Shown one piece after another: positions 46,211-57,746 of a stretch of 64,000 nucleotides of DNA (the stretch's first letter is position 1; each line of letters opens with the position of its first letter). The notes under the pieces are model-generated. The model was not told the DNA's origin and did no database searches. It was given only the letters and a program-made list of their open reading frames with translations. A program made the position numbers and the translations under genes. The DNA is from Atherinomorus stipes (taxonomy: Eukaryota; Chordata; Actinopteri; Atheriniformes; Atherinidae), in contig JALJCO010001315.1 in the NCBI GenBank assembly GCA_023101725.1, forward strand, positions 310,001 to 374,000. The letters are read 5' to 3'.

Positions 46211-47299
46211 TGATGGGCAGTATTATTCTGAACCTGGATAGAAAATTGCGCTTCGTATGTTGTATTAATATTACCACACTGTTTAATCACGTGTGTTATG
46301 AGAAAAGAGGGTAATGCCTTAACCCTGATCTGGAAGATCAATAACCATCATGTACATTAATGGAATGTGTCAAAACTCAGTCTTACAAAGTTATTTGCGA
46401 TGCAAAATATAATAATGGATAAAAGCATTTTTAAAAAGTCTCTGCTTCTTGCATGCCGTCAGCCTCTCAGTTTGCCATCTTCGGTGACATTTTAACAACC
46501 ACATTATGAACGGTAAATCACTTTGGAACAAAGTGCAACTTTCTACTTTTGGTTTTACAGTGTAAACAGCATCACAGGACAATAAAACTCAATGACTTTT
46601 GTTTTTTCATGTACAGAACCTGATCTCCCATTTTCACACAGCCATAGGTCCTCGCATATTTGCCGTTATAACCCTACATGTGTTTTTTTCCCCTCTATCC
46701 TCATTACCCGACTGTGGCATGACACAATCCAGATAGGGAGCTTGGAGCTGTCAACAGCAAAGAAATGGCTCACAAGCCAATATCGATCAGCTATAATAAG
46801 CTCGCAGGATTTGACATAGTGTTTTCTTCCCATCACCTGCTCACCAGTGTAGCAACAACCCTCAAAATTTTAAAATGCACCCAGGAGTCAGGATGTGGGT
46901 AGAAATGGCAATGGCCTGACAATACATGGAGCAAGCTACCTGCAACGTACCAACATGTCAACAGACTGCCATCATGTCATCAGCAGGATGGTGGTTGAAT
47001 GACAGCTGGACTGAATAGCGGGTTCAGACCTTGTTATGAATATTAATATTGAAATTAATCCAACAGAGCTATTTGACAGATTCATTCAAACACTTAATTT
47101 ACATACATCATAGTGTTAATCCTTATAGATGATATTTGACACAATGTCGTCCCACTATTAGCTACAATCACAATTAAATTTACAAAACATAAAAACTATC
47201 CACATCTTTATCGAAAGTTGGGAATATAGTGTAACAATTTTGCAGTAAAAAAGAAAGAATTATTTCCTAGATAAGACATTAAATTTGAAGACTAGAAGA

Positions 47300-47530
47300 A
47301 CAAGTTCATTTTCTAAAAACACAGGGTGTTTACAGATTTGTAAATGCATTTGCTGGTGCAGGATTGCTGGACCATTCAAAGAACAATGTTGGCTGGCTAT
47401 CAGCACAGAGCTGCAGCTTTGATATGCATTCTTGAAGAGCTCCATGTAATCCTGGCTGCAGAAATCCAATTACAGCCTTTTCTACAGGAGGTTGGTTACA
47501 TTCTCTGCTGAAATCACTCAAATTAATCAA
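47300..47530. promoter_or_regulatory. candidate conserved noncoding element (intronic)
   Basis: Repeat-free with forkhead-, SOX- and homeodomain-like words (GGGTGTTTACAGATTTG, AAAGAACAATGTTGG, CAAATTAATCAATATG). Inference only. Confidence 0.25.
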
Positions 47531-48079
47531 TATGCGGGTTTACTGCCTAACCAATGAGGGACAATATGCTGCAAATCCTGTAAGAGTTAAGAATTCCCTG
47601 TAAAACTCAACTTCTATCCTACATGTGACTATAGTGTGAGCACCAATTTTACCTGTAGGTGATCAGCCTCACTGATTTTTTTTTCCCCTCTATGCTGATG
47701 CATAGTAGATGAATAATGGACTTGCCAATACTGACAACACTGCCAATGCATGGCTACCTGTCTGCACTGCCTCAGCTACTCGAGAGGGAACAAAAAGGTT
47801 AAAGAGAACATTATGGAAAAGAACAGGCCAAAGCCTTTACCCATCAATGTCTAATTTGTGTGTGTACATCCTGAAAAAAAGAGTAATAACTCACATTAGT
47901 AATACCATGTACTCATGAGCACTAAAACCTCCGGTTGACACACAAATGAAGATATAAAATGTAAATGTCACAGGGCACCACATTGACTTGTAAAGTTATA
48001 ATTTGAAAGGGGGGAAAATAAGCACAAATGCAAACAATCATTGAAAAAGGATGGTAAAAGAAATACTTCATTCCTACAC

Positions 48080-48830
48080 AAACCTTTTTGTTTCATAACT
48101 GCCATGTCAACAACACCCTCAGCATCTCATCTAATTATGCTCATTAAGGAAAATGGAATGGAAGGTCATCCTCATCATTCAGTCAGCCCTCATTCAGGCT
48201 TTCCGAACATGGTGATTCATTTAAAATGATCAGAAACTCAATCATTTCAATTCTGCAAACATTAATAGTTGGTTTATATGATAAAAATTGCAGCCAGTGT
48301 TACAGTAACAGTTCCTTTTATTCACTTTATTAAAACATGCTTTTTTTTTGTCACTGTTGAGGTTACAGCTATAATTCTGCCTCTTGTCCATGCAATGCTT
48401 TGTAGCTTAAACAAAGCCATTGTTTGCCTCTTATTAATGAATCTTTTATAAAAACTGATTACCATTGTTGGTAAAATGAATTTAATTAATTTCAGCGAAC
48501 ATTCATCTATAATTAATGAGGTAATGTGCCTGTTCATTTTACATTGAATTTGCATTTATTTCCCCCTCTCCAATTGTGCAGTTTTTGAATCGATACCTCT
48601 CCTGGGTGCATGTATTGAATTACCTGGAAAATGTGAAAAATGTTCTCTTTTCATGCTAATATTCAAAAGAGGTGGCTTTTCTTTTTTTCTTGCCAGTCAA
48701 ATGACAAAAACTCCCCCTTTAAAATCATAAAAGATTATTTATTCTGTTGCAGAGCCATTTACGCAAATGATTGTCAAAATAAACATTTTAAATTAGCACA
48801 CACTGATCAGCAGCGATATTGAGATTCATA
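48080..48830. promoter_or_regulatory. candidate conserved noncoding element (intronic), largest
   Basis: About 750 bases of AT-rich, repeat-free DNA dense in TAATTA / ATTAAT cores (ATCTAATTATGCTCATTAAG, GAATTTAATTAATTTCAGC, TATAATTAATGAGG), with SOX-like ACAAAG and ACAATGG words. This is the strongest enhancer-like texture in the intron. Conservation cannot be seen from one sequence. Confidence 0.3.
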
Positions 48831-51264
48831 TTTTATGCACTAGTGAGAAACATAATATTTTAAAGTAAAGACAATGGATCATTCTGCACGTGCCAGTTCC
48901 TGAATCCCGCTACATGACCCTGCTATTGTCATTGTGGCTGCAGGTTATTCTCAGAGTCTTTCAAAAGTTTTGTTATACTTCTACTTAATCTGATTATCTT
49001 TTGCCAGATTTTCGTTTAGCTGTTTTTTTTCTTTTCTTTTCATTCACTTGGAATTCTATATTTGGTTATGGATTGTCAAACCGCATAAAATATACAAAAG
49101 ACATGGAACATGGTATTTATGTGGATGTTATTTTCACACATACTTTTAGTTTAAAGACATCTTAGAGTAAAAGCCAAGCGCTCCACCAAAAACATATACT
49201 TTACTCTGGTTAAAGTGCAAATTAACCGATATCTTGAGAAATACAACAAAGATGTTTGATCCTGATTTCAGACTTCTCCTGTCTCAGTCCAGTTTATAGG
49301 TGGGATGCTCCAGTACAAGGCAATTCAGAAGCCCAACCTCTCTACACACAGGATGAGAATTATTGGCTGCAATCATCATTAGGTTGTTGGTTAGTGGCGC
49401 ATCAATGAACTCACGGTTCACGATCAGATCATGGTTTTTTAATTATGGATCCAATCAATTTATTTGGATCAGCAAAAAGAAAAGACAAGACAAATTTTAT
49501 TCTCCTTTTCAAGTTTTTTTTTGTCCGTTAAAAACATTCAACTCAAGACTTAATTATATAAAAACAACTTTATGATAAAGAAATTAGGAAAATTTATTTA
49601 CAAATAATGATAAATAAGTATGAACAAATAAATAAGTTGCAAAGGTCATGCAGGATGTCACCAGTTCTATACTCCTGCTTTAGTGTAAAAATTCAGGTTG
49701 TTATCTTGCATGACATCAAGCATGGTGACCTTCTTTCACTGAAACCTCTGAATGACACTTTATCTTCCAAAGTTTTTATTTCTGAAACATTTGTGAAACC
49801 AAGTAATCATAACAGCCTAATAGATTATTTTAGTGTTACAATGGAACTCTACACAATCCCAAGCAGGTGGTTTTGTTGACATGGCTGATTAGTGAATGCA
49901 CACAGTTATCCATATGATTTTAAGCAACATTAACCTTTAACTGCTACTCTGATGTGTAGCACATGTGATGGAAGCCATCACTAAAAAAGGAGACAATCTT
50001 ATGCAATCCAAAACAACAGCTCTGCAACTCATACTGTGTTGCTTACACTGCTCATTTTCTGAGTGAATGTCAAAAAAAAAAGTTGATTCAGCTCTATAAA
50101 AGCACAGACAGCACCAACTTAAATGTAAAGTTTTTGTTAAGAAGTCCACCAGGAGAGACACAGTGACATGAGCATCCTGAAACATACTGCAATTAGAAAC
50201 CCTGGGATAAAATGTGCTCATCATAGCCATGGGTATTGTTATGCCCATTTTACAGGGCCTGGAGTTAACCAAAAATGCTCTTAACCACCTCTATAAATAT
50301 GATAAATTCACTGATTTCATTATTGGCTGTAATGATTATGTATTTGGCGATCATTTGAGCTGTCTTCAGCAACATCGAGAACACAGTGAAACTTCTCTTT
50401 TTAAGTCCTGGGAGCCAAATCTGATCGATTTATTGCCACACCATACATTTCATTTCCACCTTTCACTCCATCTGCACCTGAGACAAGTGAGCATTGGCTT
50501 CCTGTTTTGAAAATAAAAGACTTGCTGGCCCGGTTACAATCTTTAATGCTGGAGTTCTGTTACTGTTGGGTTAGCTCTGAAAATAGACCTCAGTTCATTT
50601 AGTTAGCTGTTATAAAAGAAAAGGTGTAAGTAATTATCACTCTATCACCTCTTTCACCTGTACACGGTCTGAGATAGGACAGGGAGAGAGCAGACAGAGA
50701 CATCTGCTGAGGAGGTGAGTCTGAAAGATTTAACAGGAAGTCTGAGCTTCAAAAATGTAGGGTTCTGTGACTATATTCGAGTCATCTAAATAGCTAAAAT
50801 GATGTTAACCTGCCCATTAGAGAGAGCATTGGGGATGCAGGGACAGAGACGGTGAAGCAAATGTATGGAGAAAGAGACCAAACAGATCCAGAGATAAAAG
50901 AAGCAACTCCTTTCACTTGTGGGTTTGATTTAGGTATCAAAGCCATAAGGCCCACAGAGATCACACTGAACAGCTGCCTACAAGATAGTTGTGGTTCACA
51001 GAACACATCATCACATCCCATTCTGTGGCAATATTTTTTTTCCTTTTCCTTCTGTGGCAAAATTAAGGTGAAGACAGCCAACAATAAGTTTGGAGTTTAT
51101 AGGGATAAATTGAGTTTGATCCTTTCCTACATTTCCATCTTTTTCATTATCATTTAGAGATTTAATTTCTGTCTTGGCTTATTTTGATGTATTGTAAATT
51201 AAAGTAAAATTACAGAGTGAAATCATATCCTGGTTGAATCAATCTGCTGAGCAGATGTGTAATT

Positions 51265-51411
51265 AACCTGGATCTCAATGATGCCAAAACTGATTTTATT
51301 CTGTTTGGCAATCCGCTCATGCTCAGCTCTTTCCCAGACTGCGGCACTTTTATTCCCTCGCCCAAATCCTGCGTAAAAAATCTTGGAGTTTTATTGGACA
51401 GTGGCCTTAAA
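51265..51411 (+). pseudogene. L2-type LINE ORF2 fragment (thumb-region side)
   Basis: Forty-nine uninterrupted codons read N-L-D-L-N-D-A-K-T-D-F-I-L-F-G and end V-K-N-L-G-V-L-L-D-S-G-L-K. This is the L-N-x-x-K-T-E-x-x-x-F-G ... N-L-G-V-x-x-D motif of L2/CR1-clade reverse transcriptases, just past the catalytic domain. The downstream sequence switches abruptly to unrelated DNA at about 51412, so the LINE is broken there. The next ORF2 part lies at 53797 on the same strand. Confidence 0.75.
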
Positions 51412-51792
51412 CGGGAAGTTCAGGATTTGGGACAAAGGGCCTCATTTTCAAGTGAGCCAGGGTCCTACTTATCACTAGAGACAGTTTAATCTTATTTCAT
51501 CTCATATTCTTGTTACCAGTGGCTGCCAATACTAATGCTAGCATAAGTCAATAGGAATCTGCTGGCCTGTCATTAATAACAATCGTATCCACGCCACAAG
51601 ACACCCGAGGCAAATCAGTTATAACACAAGACTGTGTAAATGCCATGTTAACAATGTCACAAATAAAACTTCTTTCGTTACATTTTCATTGTTAAGTGTC
51701 TCAGCGGCAACACATTTTTACTTCCAGTATTTGGCAGCGGATTGACATCATCTGCTGTTAAATGTACAAAGGAATTTGATTACAGTAGCGGT
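51412..51792. mobile_element. probable MITE piece splitting the L2 copy
   Basis: From CGGGAAGTTCAGGATTTGGG on, the sequence leaves the LINE and resembles the end of a fish MITE that I recall (GGAAGTTCAGGATT...TCATTTTCAAGTGAGCC). Its right end is hidden by the LTR insertion at 51798 and was not located. Confidence 0.35.
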
Positions 51793-52529
51793 TACTGTGT
51801 TACGTCCCAGCTCTGCTAGGGGATAGGGACGCAAACAAAAGACTGGTTTCAAGATGGAAAAGGTGGAGTGAAGATGTTTTATTGTTCAGAGGTAAATTAA
51901 GGCATAAATACAAAACCTGGAAAACTGTAACTGAAAAGGAGATGGGGTTAGCGATGCTGCTCAAAGGAACAAATAAAGGGACAGACAAAGCCTAACACTA
52001 AAAGGGAAACCAAATGGGGAAAAAACACAAACCTAGGCTATGAACCAAAAAGGGAACGAGCAGCACCAATAAGCTAAAACCTGGAACCAAAACCAAACTA
52101 CAACAAAAGACCTAGCTATCCCAACTCCAAACTATCAGTGAAAATGACAAAGAAAAGAGGATCTAGCTAGTGATGTTATACTCGAGCAGGCTGCTCGACT
52201 TCGTATCGATCTTTCAAAGCGGAAGTGTCGTGGCTTATGTATCGAGGCTCGCTTCACTCCGTTAAAGACCGCCCTACTTTCCAAATGAAGCTTCATGACG
52301 TCACGCGCGTATCACCGACCTTAGGCGCCAGTTTGAATTCAGGGTGGAGTCATCAATTTGCTATGAGAGGAGGAGGCAGTTGCGTATAGTTGCCATTTAT
52401 TTATTAATTTACATACAGGGAGAGTGAGATTCAGGTGAGATTAGGCTAACATTCCATCTACTGACATATAATCACATTAGCACTTAGACATTTAAGTACA
52501 TATTTATATACTTACATTTCTACATACAC

Positions 52530-52531
<2 letters not shown>

Positions 52532-52581
<50 letters not shown>
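52532..52581 (+). repeat. AC dinucleotide microsatellite
   Basis: An (AC)25-like array inside the nested hAT element. Confidence 0.95.
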
Positions 52582-52587
<6 letters not shown>

Positions 52588-52622
52588 ATAGATTAGGTTT
52601 AGTATTTTTTTAAAGGATTGTT

Positions 52623-52638
52623 GGGGGGGGGGGGGGGG
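52623..52638 (+). repeat. G16 homopolymer
   Basis: Sixteen consecutive G residues close to the AC array. Confidence 0.9.
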
Positions 52639-53796
52639 TATATAAATTTATCAAGACAATATTTTCCATGATGTCTTCATCAAATCTTACAAAAACAACA
52701 CCATCTGTTGTATGAAATATTTTCAGCTGGGGCAATCAAGCTATGACACAGCTATGAAAATCTTTCATAAGGATGCACACCCAGATTTGAAAATGATCAT
52801 AAAACATGTTACAAATAACTGTTACTGTTTCATGACACATTGCCCCTCATCAATCCGTGCAGCTGCTATGTTAAAGGTTGACCAGCAGATGTCACTATAT
52901 TGTATTGTGTTGAATGCTTCATAAACAGAGCCATTTGAAGACAATTGCTTCATATTGATTCAGTGGTTTGGAAAGCTTCAATTTCACCATCACTAGATCT
53001 AGCAACTAAACCAACTAACCAAACTAAAACACCTGGAAATCAAAACCTAAAGACAAAGTTACTCAAACTAAAGACACCAAAAACATAAACTAAGGACAAC
53101 TGTTGCCAGGCCAAGCAGTTGCCAATGAATGAAGGTGTGCTGGGTTCTTTTGTAGCCAGCTGCTCCAGGTGAGACTGATCAGCAATCAGAGGGTGAGGGA
53201 GGAGATGGTGGTGGGGAGCCAGGCCAAGGAGAACAGAGGGATCAAGCAGGTGGATTGCATGTAAAATAAAAAACAAAGGGGTTAGAAAACCAGGCGGCCG
53301 TAACATACTGTAAAACTTAACACTATAAACCATGTTGCCTATTACTGTTCTTAATTCTGTAACTTAGCAAGCTATTGAAGATGTGCGAAGACCATGACGC
53401 GCTTCTGTTTGTTTTGAACCACATTGCTCTACTGTCTTACTATCTGGAAGCAATGTATCATTCTGCTGCTGATGAGAGACTAGTTCAAATGTCTTTTCAT
53501 AAGATGAAAGCCCTCAGGGCAGCAAGTTGTTATGGTTTTAAGGACATCTGCAGCTCATTTAAGATATCAGGGAGGGCACTGTTAGTTGCTCTGCTGTGGC
53601 CGCCATCCTGACTGTTTAGAGAACTACGTTGCCGAAGAGGACGAGTCATAAAGTCCTGCCTCCTGCGCTGTGATTGGTCCGGTCAATTTTTTACCGGAGT
53701 GGAAATCACTTTCAAATGGAGGGAACCCAGACTGACTTGTCGTGTATCCCATACATGGCGATAGTCAGGCTGGTGTACCAGGCTACCATCGTCTGC

Positions 53797-54108
53797 CTGC
53801 AACTCATCCAAAATGCCGCAGCTTGATTTCTGGTGGGCATATCCAGGCAGGAACATATAACTCCCGTCCTATCTTCCCTACACTGGCTGCCCATCTGCTT
53901 CCGAATCTATTTTGAATTACGCTTGTTTGTTTTTAAAGCCCTGAACAGTCTGGCCCTCCTTATCTGGCTGATCCCCTAGTCCAGTAGGATCCCAGCAGGG
54001 CCCTTCGTTCCACTGGCAAACTTCTTTTAGAAGTCTCAAGGACTCATCTGCTGGCCCGAGACTGGGGAACTCGCTGCCTCTCAACATTCGTCTCACTCCT
54101 GAACTAGG
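53797..54108 (+). pseudogene. L2-type LINE ORF2 C-terminal fragment
   Basis: Translation gives L-Q-L-I-Q-N-A-A-A, a stop, then E-H-I-T-P-V-L-S-S-L-H-W-L-P-I and F-V-F-K-A-L-N, the well-known L-Q-x-x-Q-N-A-A-A-R-L ... H-W-L-P-I block near the C-terminus of L2/Maui-type ORF2 proteins. A stop after N-A-A-A and later frame drift show decay. It lies on the same strand as 51265-51411 and in the right order, so both are probably parts of one L2 copy pushed apart by insertions. Confidence 0.8.
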
Positions 54109-54124
54109 CCCATTTAAATCTTAT

Positions 54125-54731
54125 ACCCCTTTCCCCCTGGTCAAAAAAACCTGTTTAAACCCGTGAACAATTGGCTTTTAGTGGCAGTAGGAAAGGCTCA
54201 CTGACCCACGTCGACCCGCGACAAAGGACTCGGCAAGCCACACGGATTAAAATTGCGTTCAAGCGGCTCGGCTCCGATCAGTATGCAGTTGGAACACCAG
54301 ACTCGGGTTGACCCTCGAATTTCGATGATGACGTTGGGCACTACCTGCGTACATTGAGACAGTGCGCCAGTCGCATCTCATATAAAGTACCAAAACAACC
54401 TACGTTCCATTGGCGCTAGAAAATCACCTGCTGGTTTTCCTCCATTTTGAGGATAGACAAAGGTGCAACAAGAAAACACATTGACGACGGCCTGACTCGC
54501 TCTCCATTGTTTACTTTCCTGATTTCTGTCACATTGCTGACATCATCAACGCTAACCCAGCGTAATGGCATCACCAGACAGGCAGTGGTTGGGACAGAGA
54601 CCATGCAGCTTGCCAGCGGGTGATCAGACCCAAATTTTTTGCCAAAGGGAAAGGAGCAAAATATCAATTACGAGCAGGTTGACACGTTTGAAAAACCCGT
54701 GTGAACCTGCTAATTTCATTGGGAAAGCGGC
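54125..54731. mobile_element. MITE with CCCTTTCCC-type ends, Harbinger-like
   Basis: Left ACCCCTTTCCCCCTGGTCAA and right, in reverse complement, GCCGCTTTCCCAATGAA, with GGGTTTTT / AAACCCG words inside both arms. A TTA on both sides (54121-54123 and 54732-54734) could be a PIF/Harbinger target duplication, with one base of slack. The interior is CpG-rich (GACCCACGTCGACCCGCGAC). The 83-codon ORF inside has no known domain. Confidence 0.6.
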
Positions 54732-54734
54732 TTA

Positions 54735-56282
54735 AAGGTGTCTTGACCTAGTGTTTTACATACACAATCCTTCTTAAAGTTGTCTTCCGTGGTGATTTCA
54801 TTAATTTTCTGTGTTCTCCATTATTATTGGATGCATTCTGCATCGTTTCTGTTTAAAAATCTTCTGGTTGCTTAGTGTCCAGCTGTATTTGTATACTAGA
54901 AAAGAGGCTTGTGGTCCAACGGCAGGCTTTTCCGGGTCCTTCTCATGAATTTCCGTCTGATTGGCTGGCTCCCGTCAGTGTATGAAGGAAGCTCCGCCCT
55001 CTGCTCTTATTTCGCTACAGACAGGAAATAGAGCCGACAAACAAGTTTGTTCCGCGATGCTAACAAACAGCTAGCTAATTAGCTTCTCAACTCCGAAGCT
55101 ACAGTCGTGCCGTCTTTACTTCTAGTGTGTAGTGGAGGGCTACCTGCCTTCCAATGGACAGATAGAAACCCCACGTGGGATACGCTATTTGCAATGTTAC
55201 GTAGAAGGGCAAGGCTGTTCCCGATTCGCTCTTCTCTTCGTATTTTTTCTGTGATGAGGACGCACAGCCGACGGGGGAACGCAACGCTAGCAAGTCAGCA
55301 TGTGTAAGTAAACAAGGGGAAACCCTCCGTATTTCAGAAGGAGCAAGTTAAATGGGTTTTCAGTGGAAGGAGGCCTTTAAATTATCTAAAAATCAATTTT
55401 TAATTATAATTGGGTGGGACGAAAATTTAATAAGCTCATTTTACCTCTTTTTATCCCCAACTTTTGTTTGTTGCGAGAATACGCACGAGAATTAGACCCG
55501 TCTGTAAGCGTGTTCACCAGGCAAATGTCAAAGTCATAAAGTTTTATCGGGACAGACCAAGTGAAGGAAATGATGTCCCAACAGAGAAAAACATGATGAA
55601 AACGTAAAGGTACGGTTGACGAGAGAATCCGCGGAGTAAAAGGGCTTGACTCTGATGAATATAAGGAGCAGACGTCTGACGTGAAGTTAACCAAACAGTG
55701 TTAGCTTTTGTAGCTACATTAGCAGCTTGTCACCGTTCGTCTACCATCGTTTACTGGTCTCTAACACAAAAGATAATAAGTTACACAAGCAGCAACACTT
55801 ACCGACAGCACATCCTCACTGAATATATAGAATCCACTGGTCCCTGGTAGTGCTGTCCCTCCTGTTAACCCTCTGGCACCAGAGTTTATTTAGGAAAATA
55901 TTCCATTTGGACTTTAAGATTTCAAAATGCTGTAGCTTGGAGGTGGTGAGAGATAGATCCATAATGTAAATGATAAAAATATTCATCATAACCTAAAGTT
56001 TGTGATGAGAGTAAATTTACTTGTGTACTTTGCATATTGTGATGTCATCAGGTAGCGGCCATATTGGATTGTGTAACTTTCAGTAAAAAAAAAAAAAGAT
56101 TTTTGACCACATTTATACACAGGAAAAAAAAATTATACTGTCATATCATGCTCTAAATAAAGAAACAGGAGTTTGATTGGAGTAACTTTGCAAATATAAT
56201 TTGTATATCAGCAGGTAAAACTCAGTAAAACAGAATTCCGAACATATTTACACAGTAGATTTTCCTTTTCATTTTTTCACTG
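54735..56282. other. CpG-rich and MITE-like stretch, ends unresolved
   Basis: 54890-55320 is CpG-richer than its surroundings, with words typical of fish MITE interiors (GCTAACAAACAGCTAGCTAA), but matching termini were not found. 55850-56280 is ordinary AT-rich DNA. No exon is recognised. Confidence 0.35.
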
Positions 56283-56290
56283 ATCATTTT

Positions 56291-56836
56291 TAGGGATGCA
56301 CCGAAATGAAAATACTTGACCGAAACCGAAAACAAAAAATGAACAAACCACGGCCGAAAACCGAACACCGAAAAAAATGTCAATTATTAAACTGTAGCAC
56401 TTTTAGCTCGATGTGTACTAACTTCACTAAAATCAATCATTGCAACAAATCAACTACAAAAATATCAAAATATTTATTCACCCCTGACATTACAGAATGT
56501 ACACTATAGATTAAAATCCAAAATAAAATATTTAGTTTGACTCCACTCGTGTACATTACATAATGCCTTTTACATTTTTCTGTAGGACTATTACAACAAA
56601 TAATAATATACAGGCTTATAACTGACTGGCTGCTGAAAGACAGTGAAATTAAATATATTTTCACATAAAAACACAAAGTTCATAAGTTGCGTGCTGGATG
56701 CGCTGTTTGTTGCATTATCACAAGTTTCGGCTGTGTTGTTTCGGTGATTTATGTCTTTTGGCCGAAAACCGAAAATGCATTTTTGGGTCATTTTTGGCCG
56801 AAAACTTTTGGTGGCCGAATTTTCGGTGCATCCCTA
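56291..56836. mobile_element. hAT-type MITE with 8-bp TSD
   Basis: A 546-bp element starts TAGGGATGCACCGAAATG and ends TTTTCGGTGCATCCCTA. It is flanked by perfect 8-bp repeats ATCATTTT (56283-56290 and 56837-56844). Subterminal regions repeat GGCCGAAAACCGAAA on both strands, as in transposase-binding arrays. No transposase. Confidence 0.92.
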
Positions 56837-56981
56837 ATCATTTTTCATCCTCTCATCCTCAGAATAAATGAACAGAAATCTGACAGGAGTATATTTGCTA
56901 ATATAATTTATATATCAACAGGTAAAATGATATTTTTATGGTTTTTTTTGTTTGTTTTTTTCCTTTTTTGTTATTATAGAT

Positions 56982-57197
56982 TTATAATTTGTCATAACCT
57001 AGCTGACTCCTCATACCATCATACCAGCCATGAAATCTGGAGTTTGGCTGGAGTTGGTGTGTGTCTTGGTACTGGTGAGCATATCTTTCATTTGTGATGA
57101 GGTTCCAGAAATCCTCACCCGAAAACAGAGACAGAAAATCACATGCACGAGCATCTGTGAGATCATCGTGTCTGCGAAATCCTACAGGCTGATCCAT
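56982..57197 (-). pseudogene. piggyBac-like transposase N-terminal fragment
   Basis: The minus-strand frame begins M-D-Q-P-V-G-F. It contains D-A-R-A-C-D-F-L-S-L-F-S-G-E-D-F-W-N-L-I-T-N-E-R-Y-A, ends with W-Y-D-G-M, and stops. The D-F-x-x-L-F...L-I...E-x-x-R-Y-A pattern is the start of the piggyBac DDE domain (DDE_Tnp_1_7). The catalytic aspartates would lie further on and are absent, so this is a truncated remnant. TTAA termini were not located. The parent may be a transposon or a domesticated PGBD gene. Confidence 0.55.
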
Positions 57198-57544
57198 TGA
57201 TGGAAAACTTCCTCAACTCTCAAACATTCCCAGCCGTCATCAATAACTCCCCTATTTTGATTATCCCGTCTTCTGCCCACACGTCCCTCTTTATTTCTCC
57301 CATCACAGCGGCAGAGAAAACTTTCACCGTCATCAGTGTGCTTTCTGACAGTTTGTGCGGTGCGAGTGTGGCAGCGCGCGCTGCAACGTCAGTCACTCAT
57401 CCCCTCCTGATCCTGATCAGCAAAGATCAGTGCAGCACCTCGTCTGCACTGTAAAGACCTCTGGGCGTTTAGTTATTTATTCTAAAAGTCGCGATCTGTC
57501 TCTCACTCTTTCCAACACGCTGCTGCTTTCGCCTTTTCTCTCTC

Positions 57545-57622
57545 TGTGGCGTGATGGGGACGCCCGGGTCGTCCGCGCCAAAGCCTGTGACATTACCACT
57601 AGGCTACCCACTCCCCCAACTG
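57545..57622 (-). repeat. tRNA-derived SINE head, degenerate
   Basis: The minus strand has an RNA polymerase III A-box-like TAGCCTAGTGG (57596-57606) and, about 35 bases on, a B-box-like GACCCGGGCGTCC. The spacing suits a tRNA-derived SINE promoter. A tRNA fold is not preserved. Confidence 0.5.
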
Positions 57623-57654
57623 GTTTGTTGTCTCTTTGTCTGTTACACCTGCTG

Positions 57655-57720
57655 TAAAGCACTTTCTTTGTCTGTTGGGTACTGTAAAGGGCTATATACA
57701 TAGATTTCATTTAATTTAAC
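57655..57720 (+). repeat. LINE 3' tail fragment
   Basis: TAAAGCACTTTCTTTGTCTG ... CTGTAAAGGGCTATATACAT resembles the TAAAGCGC...GCTATATAAAT tail of fish L2/CR1-type LINEs. Confidence 0.45.
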
Positions 57721-57746
57721 CTTCTTTAGACCTACAACCCAATGAT

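Larger units (their letters stand above)
44411..51264. other. long intronic stretch, few repeats, no gene
   Basis: No exon with cadherin or other recognisable coding content. Repeat density is visibly lower than in 50-58 kb. Parts of it (45900-46210, 47300-47530, 48080-48830) are separate candidate regulatory entries. ORFs at 49937-50272, 50214-50510 and 50852-51157 match nothing I know. Confidence 0.45.
52168..52995. mobile_element. hAT-type element nested in the solo LTR
   Basis: An 828-bp insert starts TAGTGATGTTATAC and ends ACCATCACTA, and is flanked by perfect 8-bp repeats GATCTAGC (52160-52167 and 52996-53003). It contains an AC microsatellite and a G16 run and no transposase. The intact duplication inside the LTR dates it after the LTR insertion. 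Confidence 0.88.
51798..53305 (-). mobile_element. solo LTR of an LTR retrotransposon, split by a hAT element
   Basis: The block starts TGTTACGTCCC and ends GGCCGTAACA, the TG...CA termini of an LTR, and is flanked by perfect 5-bp repeats TACTG (51793-51797 and 53306-53310). On the minus strand a polyadenylation signal AATAAA lies at 51878-51883, about 80 bases from the 3' end, which sets the orientation. Without the nested insert and its duplication the LTR is about 670 bp. No internal retroviral genes or second LTR are present, so it is a solo LTR left by LTR-LTR recombination. Confidence 0.7.

Noticed and set aside
50214..50510. 98-codon ORF beginning with a hydrophobic stretch
   Set aside because: Looks superficially like a signal peptide, but there is no domain and an antisense ORF overlaps it; unsupported.
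54416..54667. 83-codon minus-strand ORF
   Set aside because: Lies inside the CCCTTTCCC-ended MITE and has no recognisable domain.
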